Shown: in pieces, positions 1 to 6,113 of the stretch
Numbering within the stretch: the stretch's first letter is position 1
How the letters are laid out: each line of letters opens with the position of its first letter
Assembly (NCBI GenBank): GCA_964655485.1
Contig: CAZZMS010000187.1
Location: forward strand, 1-12,458
Source of the DNA: JANWYU01 sp964655485
Lineage (GTDB): Bacteria > Bdellovibrionota > Bdellovibrionia > Bdellovibrionales > Bdellovibrionaceae
Direction of reading: 5' to 3'
DNA length: 12,458 bases
Program-made: the position numbers and the translations under genes
Notes under the pieces: generated by a model
Databases searched by the model: none
Told to the model about the DNA's origin: nothing
What the model saw: the letters and a program-made list of their open reading frames with translations, nothing else

Positions 1-73
1 GCATTGGCTTAGCGAATAAGCCACTATAGCGCATTTTAGCTTTGTGAGATTTACGAAGTTGACGCTGATTCAT
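1..73 (-). CDS. Possible 5' end of an unknown basic protein, cut by the left edge
   Basis: An ATG at 73-71 on the minus strand opens a frame without stops to the window edge, 24 codons. The translation starts MNQRQLRKSHKAKMRYSG and is rich in Lys and Arg. Purine-rich sequence (GAGAGAATGGAAACAG) precedes the ATG, but there is no clean Shine-Dalgarno. I do not recognise the protein. A caution: the sequence just upstream of this ATG, and the ATG region itself, resembles the flank of the second repeat copy (5325-5360), so the start may lie in repeat-associated DNA. Only the sequence to the left can settle whether the frame stays open. Confidence 0.3.
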   Translation of the reverse strand, partial: MNQRQLRKSHKAKMRYSGLFAKPM

Positions 74-86
74 TCTGTTTCCATTC

Positions 87-211
87 TCTCTTACCCTATT
101 AGGCTTTTTGCTTTCGCCCCCCAGGGGACGCCCTCCGTGACTTTAGCTGCAAGGGCCTTGCCCCCTTAGCTATCCATGATGCAAAGGCCTCTGGGCGAAA
201 TAAAAAGCCTA
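87..211 (-). repeat. Palindromic dispersed repeat, copy 1
   Basis: About 110-125 bp bounded by inverted ends: TTAGGCTTTTTGCTTTCGCC on the left, and on the right GGGCGAAATAAAAAGCCTAG, whose reverse complement is CTAGGCTTTTTATTTCGCCC. Its reverse complement aligns along the whole length with the block at 5205-5334, so this is a repeat family and not a simple hairpin. The interior has a smaller inverted repeat (AAGGG...CCCTT at 151-166). It begins directly after the stop codon of the 213-824 gene and ends just before the next minus-strand ATG, a typical REP or small MITE position. No transposase gene is present. Confidence 0.8.
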
Positions 212-212
212 G

Positions 213-824
213 CTACTCATCAAACTCCGTAGGCTCTGGTTCAGGAAAATCACGACTACGTTCAGCGGGACCTAGGGGGCGCACGGAAACGACATTACCC
301 GCCGCATCCACTTTCACATCGTAACCGCCAAGCCATGCGTTACGACGGAATTGCCAAATGTACTTCCGTTTAGCTAGCTGTTCAGCTTTCGTCATCGCCT
401 CTTGTTCAGCGAGATCTTGGTACACTTCTTTTTGGGGATTTTTACCGAAGCCTTTTTTGTTACCCCCATCCAAGGGCTCAGCAAGCCTAACCCAAGCCTC
501 ATCGGTAGCATGCAAAGGCTTGTCTGCATCAGACTTTTCTTTTTTAGCAGCTTCAGGCTTAAATAAATTATCCCCAGGGCGCACCAGCTGTTTTTTTAGC
601 TCGACCTCCATAGCACCGCGCTGAAGGATCATGTTTTGGTATGTTTTTTTAAGGTGGGCGTCTACTCGTTTTTGAATATCCTCCGGAGTGAGGTTCTCCA
701 CCGGCACTGGTGCCGACTGTTTAGCGGAACGAGGTTGCACTTCTGGGCCCCACAGTAAATCTGGCCCTTTCCATGCCATAAATGCCGCTAGCAGAATCAG
801 TAACACACCTAAAATGATCCGCAC
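213..824 (-). CDS. Unknown protein with an N-terminal membrane anchor
   Basis: A 203-residue protein I cannot assign to a family. Residues 1-20 (start MRIILGVLLILLAAF) form one hydrophobic segment with a short basic N-terminus, so it is either an inner-membrane anchor or an uncleaved signal; the rest would face the periplasm. Residues about 30-150 are charged, rich in Lys, Glu, Ala and Gln, and probably helical or disordered. The most ordered-looking part is 153-185, around YIWQFRRNAWLGGYDVKV. The C-terminus is acidic (EPEPTEFDE). The start is GTG at 824, directly preceded in frame by TAA; no Shine-Dalgarno is visible. A TATGAT hexamer lies about 10 bases upstream, so the mRNA may be nearly leaderless. 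Coding is supported by length, the clean TM segment and the absence of a better frame; function is unknown. Confidence 0.7.
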   Translation of the reverse strand: MRIILGVLLILLAAFMAWKGPDLLWGPEVQPRSAKQSAPVPVENLTPEDIQKRVDAHLKKTYQNMILQRGAMEVELKKQLVRPGDNLFKPEAAKKEKSDADKPLHATDEAWVRLAEPLDGGNKKGFGKNPQKEVYQDLAEQEAMTKAEQLAKRKYIWQFRRNAWLGGYDVKVDAAGNVVSVRPLGPAERSRDFPEPEPTEFDE

Positions 825-960
825 TTAGATATCATAAGGGAAAATGAAAGCTCTGGTCTAGGGGGCAAGGATGAAAAAATCCATTGAGCAAACACCCCGA
901 TTCCTGATTTTTTTCCTTTTGCCCCGGAAATAGCTCAACACTCCATGAAGCTTTTTCTCC

Positions 961-1001
961 CGCAGGATCACCCTGCGCCGGGACGGGACAAAGCCTTGTC
1001 C
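961..1001 (-). terminator. Paired hairpins at the 3' end of the HIT gene
   Basis: Two short perfect stems stand directly after the HIT stop codon on the minus strand: GGACAA-AGCC-TTGTCC (986-1001) and CGCAGG-ATCAC-CCTGCG (961-977). Neither is followed by a T-run on the minus strand, so this is not a classical intrinsic terminator. It may be a factor-dependent end or an RNA-stabilising structure. The remaining sequence up to 825 shows nothing I can name. Confidence 0.3.
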
Positions 1002-1396
1002 TAAACTTCCATGTGAGTGCGCAAAGCCTCAGCCATGGATTGCATGTCTTCGGCAGGATAAGGTCTCGCTCGGGAAAAACTCAGGTCAGCCATACTCCAG
1101 GAGGGAATCAGATGCAGATGAAAATGCGGTACTTCGTAGCCAATGGCAGCAGTTAAAACCCGTTTACATTGGGTTACTTTTAAAATCGCTCGCCCAATTT
1201 TTTGCGCCACTTTTTGCAAGTGGGCATAGGTTTCAGGAGGCACTTCCGTCCAGTGATCCACCTCCTGTTTGGGGATCACCAAGGTATGACCTAAATGAAT
1301 TTGATCTTTCGCCAAAATGGCTATGATTTGCTCATCCTCATACACTTTATAACTTGGTAACTCGCCTTGGATAATTTTTGTAAATACACTAGCCAT
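1001..1396 (-). CDS. HIT-family (histidine triad) nucleotide hydrolase
   Basis: A 131-residue HIT-domain protein, the usual length for a stand-alone HIT/HinT protein. The family hydrolyses or transfers nucleotide phosphoramidates and similar AMP conjugates in the cytoplasm. The active-site triad is VPHFHLHLIP, with H91, H93 and H95. The N-terminal TKIIQGELPSYKVYED is the standard HIT opening, and GHTLVIPK (36-43) is the nucleotide-binding strand. The usual CxxC zinc-ligand opening (CIFCKI) is absent; here it is SVFTKI, as in the non-zinc branch. ATG start with a good Shine-Dalgarno (AAGGGGAG). It lies 193 bp downstream of citrate synthase on the same strand and could be transcribed with it, though the gap suggests its own promoter. 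The exact substrate cannot be told from sequence. Confidence 0.92.
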   Translation of the reverse strand: MASVFTKIIQGELPSYKVYEDEQIIAILAKDQIHLGHTLVIPKQEVDHWTEVPPETYAHLQKVAQKIGRAILKVTQCKRVLTAAIGYEVPHFHLHLIPSWSMADLSFSRARPYPAEDMQSMAEALRTHMEV

Positions 1397-1589
1397 GGTG
1401 ATCTCCCCTTCCTCTCACTTTGCAAGTGTTCGACCAGAAATAGCCCAAACATGCACCGTCGCTACCGTTGAAGCAAAGCTTATTACCCCCAACCAGTAAT
1501 CTGCACCTGTTACCGAAAAAATTTTGAACCCTCCGCGAAAATCCCCCTCGTCCGCTCAAAGATTCTAAAAAAGTGACTCTTACCCTTGA

Positions 1590-2732
1590 TTAACGATTAG
1601 CCACGGAAGTCCACTTTTGCCCCGTTTTACCCACCCACTGCCCGCGTGGACGATAGATGCGGTTTTTCGCATACTGCTCTAAAATGTGGGCACACCAACC
1701 ACTCACACGGCTAGCGGCGAAAATAGGAGTAAACAAGTCGGTAGGGATTTTCATGCTGTGATAAACCGTAGCTGAGTAAAAATCCACATTGGGCATCAAG
1801 CCTTTTTCTTGATACATGGTCTCTTCAATCAAGGCGGACATCTCATACAGATGAGCGATTCCGGCCTCAGGGGTGAGTTTTTCGCTCAGTTTTTTCAAAA
1901 TATGCGCCCGTGGGTCACCATTTTTGTAAACTCGGTGGCCAATCCCCATCACTTTTTCTTTCGCTGCCAACGCGTCTTTGACGAATTGCCGAGCTTTTTC
2001 CATAGTCCCAATTTTTTGCAACATCAGTAACACCTGTTCATTGGCTCCCCCATGCAAAGGCCCTTTCAAAGCGGCTATGGCCGAGACGATAGCCGAATGC
2101 ATATCACTTAAGGATGAAGCTGTTACTCGTGCGGCGAAGGCGGAGCAGTTAAGTTCGTGGTCGGCATGGAGGATGAGACAAGTATCAAAAACTTTGACGT
2201 GCTCGGCTTGTGGCTCGCGTCCAAACAAACGATAGAGAAAGTTCCACGCCATGGATCGATCGGGGTGCACAGGTAAGAGCTCCCGTCCCTCACGCAAGGT
2301 TTGCAAAGCTGCTACTAAACTACTAATTTTAGCTGTTAGTCGCAAAGCCTTGCGGCGATTGGCCGCTTCACTCATGTCGTTCGCCTCAGGATCCCAGTGC
2401 GCCAACAAACTCACCGCTGAACGCAACCAGGCCATGGGGTGAACCCCTTGATGGGGAATGGTTTTAAGCACTTTGAGAAAGTCAGCAGGCAGATCTGATT
2501 CTTTCGCCAATTCCAGAGAAAAGGATTTTAATTCATCAGCTTTGGGCAAGCGATCGTTCCACAGTAAAAAAACCACCTCCTCGAAAGACGAGTTGGCGGC
2601 CAAGTCCTCAATGGTGTACCCACGATAATTCAAAGTCACATCCTCGATCGTGGAAATCGCTGTGGTACAAGCGACAACACCTTCTAAACCTTTATCTACT
2701 GCCCCGGAATAAATGTTCACTTCAGCGGCCAT
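1590..2732 (-). CDS. gltA: Citrate synthase (short type)
   Basis: A 380-residue citrate synthase, condensing oxaloacetate with acetyl-CoA at the entry of the TCA cycle. The length fits the short type of Gram-positives, archaea and many proteobacterial methylcitrate synthases, not the roughly 430-residue NADH-regulated E. coli type. Catalytic residues are in place: GPLHGG (H227), GIGHRVYKNGDPR (H266) and VDFYS (D317), with the oxaloacetate-binding LHADHE (H189, H192). SRVSGWCAHILEQ near 341-353 is also typical. ATG start with GAGGAG about 6 bases upstream. The 143-bp leader holds a small GATGC-TAAAA-GCATC stem (2771-2785); no strong promoter is evident. Methylcitrate synthase (PrpC) is closely related and cannot be excluded, but no prp genes are nearby, so citrate synthase is preferred. 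Confidence 0.92.
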   Translation of the reverse strand: MAAEVNIYSGAVDKGLEGVVACTTAISTIEDVTLNYRGYTIEDLAANSSFEEVVFLLWNDRLPKADELKSFSLELAKESDLPADFLKVLKTIPHQGVHPMAWLRSAVSLLAHWDPEANDMSEAANRRKALRLTAKISSLVAALQTLREGRELLPVHPDRSMAWNFLYRLFGREPQAEHVKVFDTCLILHADHELNCSAFAARVTASSLSDMHSAIVSAIAALKGPLHGGANEQVLLMLQKIGTMEKARQFVKDALAAKEKVMGIGHRVYKNGDPRAHILKKLSEKLTPEAGIAHLYEMSALIEETMYQEKGLMPNVDFYSATVYHSMKIPTDLFTPIFAASRVSGWCAHILEQYAKNRIYRPRGQWVGKTGQKWTSVANR

Positions 2733-2875
2733 GGGTGACTCCTCTTCAGATGGATTGATGATGGGTTTAAGATGCTTTTAGCATCGCCTCTTTATGCGCA
2801 AAGGGCAAGCTATGCTGAGCCAAAGCTACGCATGACAAACTCACTCGGCAAGGTCTCTACACCCTCGCTGAGGTC

Positions 2876-3787
2876 TCATTCTGAGGGCACCACCCGCATC
2901 ACTTGAGGTTGAATGGACCAAACTAATACCGTCTGATCCCGCTCCGGAGTCATGGAGGATTGAGCCTCTCGAACAAACTTAAAAATGTGGTTACGGATGT
3001 CGTGGACGTCATCGCTTGCGGGAGGGTCCTTGAACACGGTGTGCACAGCTGGGACACCGACTTGCGAAACCCCCAAGGATGTCCCCCACCACACATCTCG
3101 GGGGTGCATCACCACCTGCTGAGATTGCCATCCCTCCGCCCATTCGGAGCTGGCAGTCAAAGGCCCAGCTGTTTTTTTGAACAAAGAGAGAGTAGCACCC
3201 TCTTTTTCCGCGGGGGACCACACACCCGCTTCTAAATCCCCGAACAAGAGGTAATCAAAGCTTAACCGGGCCATGTCACACACACCAAAAAGCAGATGCC
3301 ACTCATCACCCTCTTTCATGTGGGGGCGGGCCTGCTCAAAAAGCTTTCTGACAAAGCCCTCTATGTCATGAAAATTTCCCTCCTCACTGCGAGGAGCATG
3401 AGCCATCAATAAAGATAAAATGGTGGCACTTAAGCCGAAATGCCCGCAGCTGGAAAGAATCACGCCGAACCGGGTGCCTCTACCGATGGGGTAAAGATCG
3501 TAGTAATCACCGCCCTGCCTGCTACCAGCGATAAAACGGCTTGATACATGAATCCCTTTGATCATCGGCAGCTGCTTGGGGACCAAGGACTGCTGCAGCT
3601 GTTTGAGCGTCTGTAGATCCTTGCGCATCTGCACCAAGAAGGACTCTATCCTCTGTCTGGAAGCATCTAACGCTTGTTCATACTCTTGTAAGCTTTGGGC
3701 TTGGGATTGCACGATTTGTTCTAACTCATTTACTCGTGCTTCGAGCAGCTCGGCTTTCTTTTTCCAAAAGTCGATGGTTTCACTCAT
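2876..3787 (-). CDS. SpoIIE/RsbU-like PP2C-family protein with N-terminal coiled coil
   Basis: 303 residues from the ATG at 3787, which overlaps the queA stop as ATGA; an ATG 24 bases further upstream is possible but lies inside queA. Residues about 8-66 form a heptad-rich coiled coil (start FWKKKAELLEARVNELEQIV). The linker LQQSLVPKQLP leads to a domain of the SpoIIE/RsbU PP2C phosphatase fold, with GGDYYD at 92-97. Known members dephosphorylate anti-anti-sigma factors in partner-switching. Here the motif usually read D-x-S-G-H is SSCGH (112-116), and the late TDG motif is TSLG (236-239), so two expected metal-binding aspartates are missing; the final D is kept in RDQT (283-286). It may be weakly active or a pseudophosphatase acting as a scaffold. 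It is cytoplasmic, with no TM segment. No partner-switching kinase or anti-anti-sigma gene is in the window. Confidence 0.72.
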   Translation of the reverse strand: MSETIDFWKKKAELLEARVNELEQIVQSQAQSLQEYEQALDASRQRIESFLVQMRKDLQTLKQLQQSLVPKQLPMIKGIHVSSRFIAGSRQGGDYYDLYPIGRGTRFGVILSSCGHFGLSATILSLLMAHAPRSEEGNFHDIEGFVRKLFEQARPHMKEGDEWHLLFGVCDMARLSFDYLLFGDLEAGVWSPAEKEGATLSLFKKTAGPLTASSEWAEGWQSQQVVMHPRDVWWGTSLGVSQVGVPAVHTVFKDPPASDDVHDIRNHIFKFVREAQSSMTPERDQTVLVWSIQPQVMRVVPSE

Positions 3788-4818
3788 GATGTTTTTGATT
3801 GTACATCCCAAACACTTAAGTCGCCATAACTAAACAAACGAAATCGCCGTTCGATGGCCCAGCGGTAACACTCCAAGGTGCGCTCCAAGCCTTGAATGGC
3901 CGCCACCAAGGCCAGGAGAGTGGATTCAGGCTGGTGAAAGTTAGTGAGTAATCGATCGAGCACCTGATAGGAAAAACCTGGACGAATGTATAGAGAGGTC
4001 GAGCCGGCATAAAGCTCAGCGTCTGGGTAGTAATTCAAAAGACCTAAGGGCATACTTTCGAGAGCGCGCGTCACTGTGGTTCCCACCGCCCACACCCGTC
4101 CCCCTTGACGACGAGCTTCTTGTATCGCCTCCCACGTGTAGCGGGGAATCTCGACCCACTCGTGATGCATCAGGTGTTCATCCAGATTTTCTGTCTTTAC
4201 AGGAAGAAATGTGCCTATCCCGACATGTAAAGTGAGGGAAAGAATGTGGCCCCCCCGATATTTGATGCGCTCAATATGCTCAGGGGTAAAATGCAAGCTA
4301 GCCGTGGGAGCTGCAAGACTCCCAGCTTTTTCTGCCCAAATGGGTTGATACCACAGACGATCGGCATCTCGTTGATGCCGGTTGGGGCGTAGTTTTTGAA
4401 TATAAGGGGGCAAAGGGAGCTCACCGTATTTTGAAAAATAGGCCTCATCTAATGGGGCGGAAACCTTGATCGATTGAGGCATACCTTTTTGTTCAAGGCT
4501 TGCGGTAACACCTCCCGGTAAGGGGAAGCTTTCCCCCAATTTGAGTCGAGACGCAGGTAACAACACCTGCCAATGGCATGGACTGACCTCTTCCAGAAAT
4601 AGCACTTCCAAGCCTTCAGGACTAAAGACACGCCGGGGCATAACCCGGGTATTGTTGATCACCCACACATCGCCAGGCCGCAGCTCGTCAATGAGGGCCT
4701 CCACACTCGTTTCAAATGGGGCTTGCCCCCAGGGAACGCGCATCACTCGAGAAGGACGGCGGGGCTCAAGGGCTACCAAGTCCTCGGGGTAGTCGTAATG
4801 AAGATCAGATTTTTTCAT
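3784..4818 (-). CDS. queA: S-adenosylmethionine:tRNA ribosyltransferase-isomerase
   Basis: A 344-residue QueA, which transfers and isomerises the ribosyl moiety of AdoMet onto 7-aminomethyl-7-deazaguanine in tRNA to make epoxyqueuosine, the penultimate step of queuosine synthesis at wobble G34. Family hallmarks: N-terminal SDLHYDYPEDLVALEP, GSLAAPTASLHFT (167-179, with S where most have G), HVGIGTFLPV, NLDEHLMHHEW (211-221), VGTTVTRALES (245-255) and LTNFHQPESTLL (291-302). The C-terminal FRLFSYGD is also typical. The length is normal and it looks intact. Its stop overlaps the ATG of the SpoIIE-like gene (ATGA), indicating translational coupling. No Shine-Dalgarno precedes the ATG; a candidate promoter lies so close that the transcript would be nearly leaderless. 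Confidence 0.96.
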   Translation of the reverse strand: MKKSDLHYDYPEDLVALEPRRPSRVMRVPWGQAPFETSVEALIDELRPGDVWVINNTRVMPRRVFSPEGLEVLFLEEVSPCHWQVLLPASRLKLGESFPLPGGVTASLEQKGMPQSIKVSAPLDEAYFSKYGELPLPPYIQKLRPNRHQRDADRLWYQPIWAEKAGSLAAPTASLHFTPEHIERIKYRGGHILSLTLHVGIGTFLPVKTENLDEHLMHHEWVEIPRYTWEAIQEARRQGGRVWAVGTTVTRALESMPLGLLNYYPDAELYAGSTSLYIRPGFSYQVLDRLLTNFHQPESTLLALVAAIQGLERTLECYRWAIERRFRLFSYGDLSVWDVQSKTS

Positions 4819-4819
4819 A

Positions 4820-4849
4820 TTGACCGAGGATAGTGAGGCTCGTTATTTT
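4820..4849 (+). promoter_or_regulatory. Candidate promoter of tRNA-Leu
   Basis: TTGACC (4820-4825, 5 of 6) and TATTTT (4844-4849, 4 of 6) are separated by 18 bases on the plus strand. A start near 4856 leaves a leader of about 26 bases before the mature tRNA. It interleaves with the candidate queA promoter, so the two transcripts may compete. Confidence 0.4.
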
Positions 4850-4855
4850 ACTCAA
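4827..4855 (-). promoter_or_regulatory. Candidate queA promoter
   Basis: On the minus strand TTGAGT (4855-4850), a 17-base spacer and TATCCT (4832-4827) form a sigma70-like pair with 4 of 6 matches in each hexamer. The expected start near 4820 lies 1-3 bases before the queA ATG, which agrees with the missing Shine-Dalgarno. It overlaps the candidate tRNA promoter on the other strand. Confidence 0.35.
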
Positions 4856-4881
4856 GTTTTCAGTCTTTTAGTTTTCATTTT

Positions 4882-4968
4882 GCGCCAGTGGTGGAACTGG
4901 TAGACACACCAGCTTGAGGGGCTGGCGCCCGCAAGGGCATGGAGGTTCAAGTCCTCTCTGGCGCACCA
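4882..4968 (+). tRNA. tRNA-Leu (anticodon GAG)
   Basis: A complete 87-nt class II tRNA with encoded CCA. The acceptor stem GCGCCAG pairs with CTGGCGC (4958-4964), followed by discriminator A and CCA. The anticodon stem CCAGC/GCTGG holds the loop TTGAGGG, giving anticodon GAG, which reads CUC and CUU leucine codons. The long variable arm (CGCCCGCAAGGGCAT region) is typical of tRNA-Leu, and the T-arm GAGG-TTCAAGT-CCTC is intact. It is the only plus-strand gene in the left half of the window. No duplicated tRNA 3' end was seen downstream, so there is no evidence of an integrated element using it as an attachment site. Confidence 0.97.
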
Positions 4969-5204
4969 CATTTCATTACGGTAACAAACAATCGGCTCTT
5001 TCTCATATACGGAGGCATCCGTTAGCTGGGTAACAGTTGGGTAGCATAGGTGATCGACATCCGTCATATTGCGTAGCGCAAAATCGAAGTTTTGGGTTAG
5101 TTCAAGACCTTAGTTCGTATCAAAAACTTGTTGGGAAAACTCTTCCTGGGACTCTGAGAAAAGTTGTTCAAAACCCGGAGAAATGATGTGGTGCTTTAGT
5201 GATA
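4969..5204. other. Gene-poor stretch downstream of tRNA-Leu
   Basis: No convincing gene. It holds short stems (ACGGA-GGCA-TCCGT near 5011-5024, TTGCG-TAG-CGCAA near 5070-5082) but no hairpin with a T-run, so no clear tRNA terminator. A 33-codon minus-strand frame (5110-5211, start MEVSLKHHIISPGFEQ) reads like protein sequence but begins inside the neighbouring repeat and has no Shine-Dalgarno; it could be the tail of a lost gene. Confidence 0.5.
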
Positions 5205-5334
5205 CCTCCATAGGCTTTTTCTTTCGCCCGGAGGCCTCTGCACCATGGATGACCAAGGGCGTAAGCCCTTTGCAGCTTGAGCCATGGAGGGCGTGCCCCG
5301 GAGCGAAAGTAAAAAGCCTATGGAGGGTAAGAGA
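5205..5334 (+). repeat. Palindromic dispersed repeat, copy 2
   Basis: The better-preserved copy. The outer arms CCTCCATAGGCTTTTT (5205-5220) and AAAAAGCCTATGGAGG (5311-5326) are perfect 16-bp inverted repeats, and the symmetry continues inwards (CTTTCGC...GCGAAAG, CCGG...CCGG) with single-base bulges. The interior has a perfect stem AAGGGC-GTAA-GCCCTT (5255-5270) closed by a GNRA tetraloop sequence, plus CTGCA...TGCAG around it. It aligns end to end with the reverse complement of 87-211, and the match continues past the palindrome on the right side (GGGTAAGAGA). It lies just beyond the higA stop codon. There is no transposase and no clear target-site duplication, so it is a REP- or MITE-like element. 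Confidence 0.85.
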
Positions 5335-5376
5335 CAAAGAAAATAGAATTAATCGGCTCTTCAACGTTAATGAGAG

Positions 5377-5748
5377 CTAGACGAAGGTCTCAACAGACAC
5401 GTTGAAAAACTTGGCAAGCTTTCGGATGTGATTAAGATTGAGCTTCCTTTTTCCCCTAAGAATCTCGGAGACATTTGACTGCGAACCCAATACACCAGCT
5501 AGGTCCTTTTGTTTTAGACCTCTTTGTTGCATGAGAAAGCGAAGCATGGCTTCAGGTGAGGGTTTTTGAAAATAAAACTGTTTTTCCTCGTAATTTTTGA
5601 TAAGTAGGATCAAGGTCTCCACGTAGTCCTTCGCCCCTGGATCGAACAATAACTCCCGCAAAACAGCCTTAGCTTTTTGATACTGGGAATTAGAACGAAT
5701 GGGGATTAATGGGAATTTTTTAAAATAGGTAATCAATTGAGCTCCCAT
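5377..5748 (-). CDS. higA: HigA-type antitoxin, helix-turn-helix
   Basis: A 123-residue HigA-family antitoxin. The C-terminal half (about 68-120) is a Cro/C1-type helix-turn-helix: LRFLMQQRGLKQKDLAGVLG followed by SQSNVSEILRGKRKLNLNHI. The N-terminal half (1-65) is the longer HigA extension that usually carries dimer and toxin contacts. By family knowledge it neutralises HigB and represses its own operon. A strong Shine-Dalgarno (GGAGG) precedes the ATG, and the gene starts 3 bases after the higB stop, so the toxin-first order typical of higBA is kept. Repression probably acts through the palindrome at 6040-6064. The second repeat copy lies directly downstream. Confidence 0.88.
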   Translation of the reverse strand: MGAQLITYFKKFPLIPIRSNSQYQKAKAVLRELLFDPGAKDYVETLILLIKNYEEKQFYFQKPSPEAMLRFLMQQRGLKQKDLAGVLGSQSNVSEILRGKRKLNLNHIRKLAKFFNVSVETFV

Positions 5749-5751
5749 GGA

Positions 5752-6033
5752 CTACCTCCGCTCGTACTCCTTATGGGTAAGAAGCTTTTCTATGAAAATA
5801 ATAGCTTGTCCGAAATGAATGCGCGCAAGCAATCTGTAATTGTTACCACCAATGTCGAAACAGAACAGATCCTCACCCAAATAATCCACAGAGTTGTAAC
5901 CTCTTTTTTTTAAGTCATGAAAATTCAAAAAATTATTACTCTCCATAAGCTTCAACCACTTCATTAAAGGACCTCTAGCTCTCACGTGTTTTTTACAAAA
6001 GCTGTGAATCAAATCGTAACCAATGACCCTCAC
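5752..6033 (-). CDS. higB: HigB-type toxin (ribosome-dependent mRNA interferase)
   Basis: A 93-residue HigB toxin when started at GTG 6033 (VRVIGYDLIHSFCKKH). The open frame runs 34 codons further upstream to an ATG at 6135, but those codons cross the operator palindrome and the end of motB, and HigB proteins begin MRVI-like, so the GTG is preferred. Family features: DLKKRGYNSVDYLGEDLFCF, then DIGGNNYRLLARIHF and the conserved C-terminal IFIEKLLTHKEYER, which carries the His and Tyr expected near the active site. HigB of this class cleaves mRNA on the ribosome. The gene is visibly more AT-rich than motB or queA, which suggests horizontal acquisition. No strong Shine-Dalgarno precedes the GTG, which would keep toxin translation low relative to higA. 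Confidence 0.87.
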   Translation of the reverse strand: MRVIGYDLIHSFCKKHVRARGPLMKWLKLMESNNFLNFHDLKKRGYNSVDYLGEDLFCFDIGGNNYRLLARIHFGQAIIFIEKLLTHKEYERR

Positions 6034-6098
6034 TTGAAAAAGATATCTCAAATTGAGATATCTTACAAGTCTATAATCTGAATCACATGAGTAGAAAA
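6034..6098 (-). promoter_or_regulatory. Candidate higBA promoter region
   Basis: Two sigma70-like readings are possible on the minus strand. TTTTCT (6098-6093) and TATAGA (6075-6070), 17 bases apart, would start transcription near 6063 and leave a 30-base leader. TTGTAA (6068-6063) and TATCTT (6045-6040), also 17 apart, would place both hexamers on or at the edge of the palindrome and start close to the GTG. In either case the palindrome lies where a repressor would block RNA polymerase. Confidence 0.4.
6040..6064. promoter_or_regulatory. Perfect 25-bp palindrome, likely HigA/HigBA operator
   Basis: AAGATATCTCAA (6040-6051), one central A (6052) and TTGAGATATCTT (6053-6064) form perfect 12-bp arms. 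It ends 6 bases before the proposed higB GTG. The position and symmetry are those of an autoregulatory operator bound by a dimeric HTH antitoxin. That HigA binds it is inference. Confidence 0.8.
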
Positions 6099-6113
6099 AA
6101 CGCCATAACTTTG

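Noticed and set aside
87..211. CRISPR-like array
   Set aside because: Only two copies 5 kb apart, in opposite orientation and palindromic along the full length; no spacers or cas genes.
2771..2785. GATGC-TAAAA-GCATC stem in the gltA leader as a riboswitch
   Set aside because: Five-base-pair stem only, with no known aptamer features nearby.
4852..5067. Minus-strand ORF containing CAREDLNLHALAGAS
   Set aside because: It is the antisense translation of tRNA-Leu; this peptide pattern is a well-known annotation artefact.
5110..5364. 84-codon minus-strand ORF across repeat copy 2
   Set aside because: Most of it is the translated palindrome, and the matching frame in copy 1 has a stop; only the last 33 codons might be a remnant.
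4882..5376. Integrated genomic island using tRNA-Leu as attachment site
   Set aside because: No integrase and no convincing duplicate of the tRNA 3' end; TTCAAGACCT near 5101 is too short to count.
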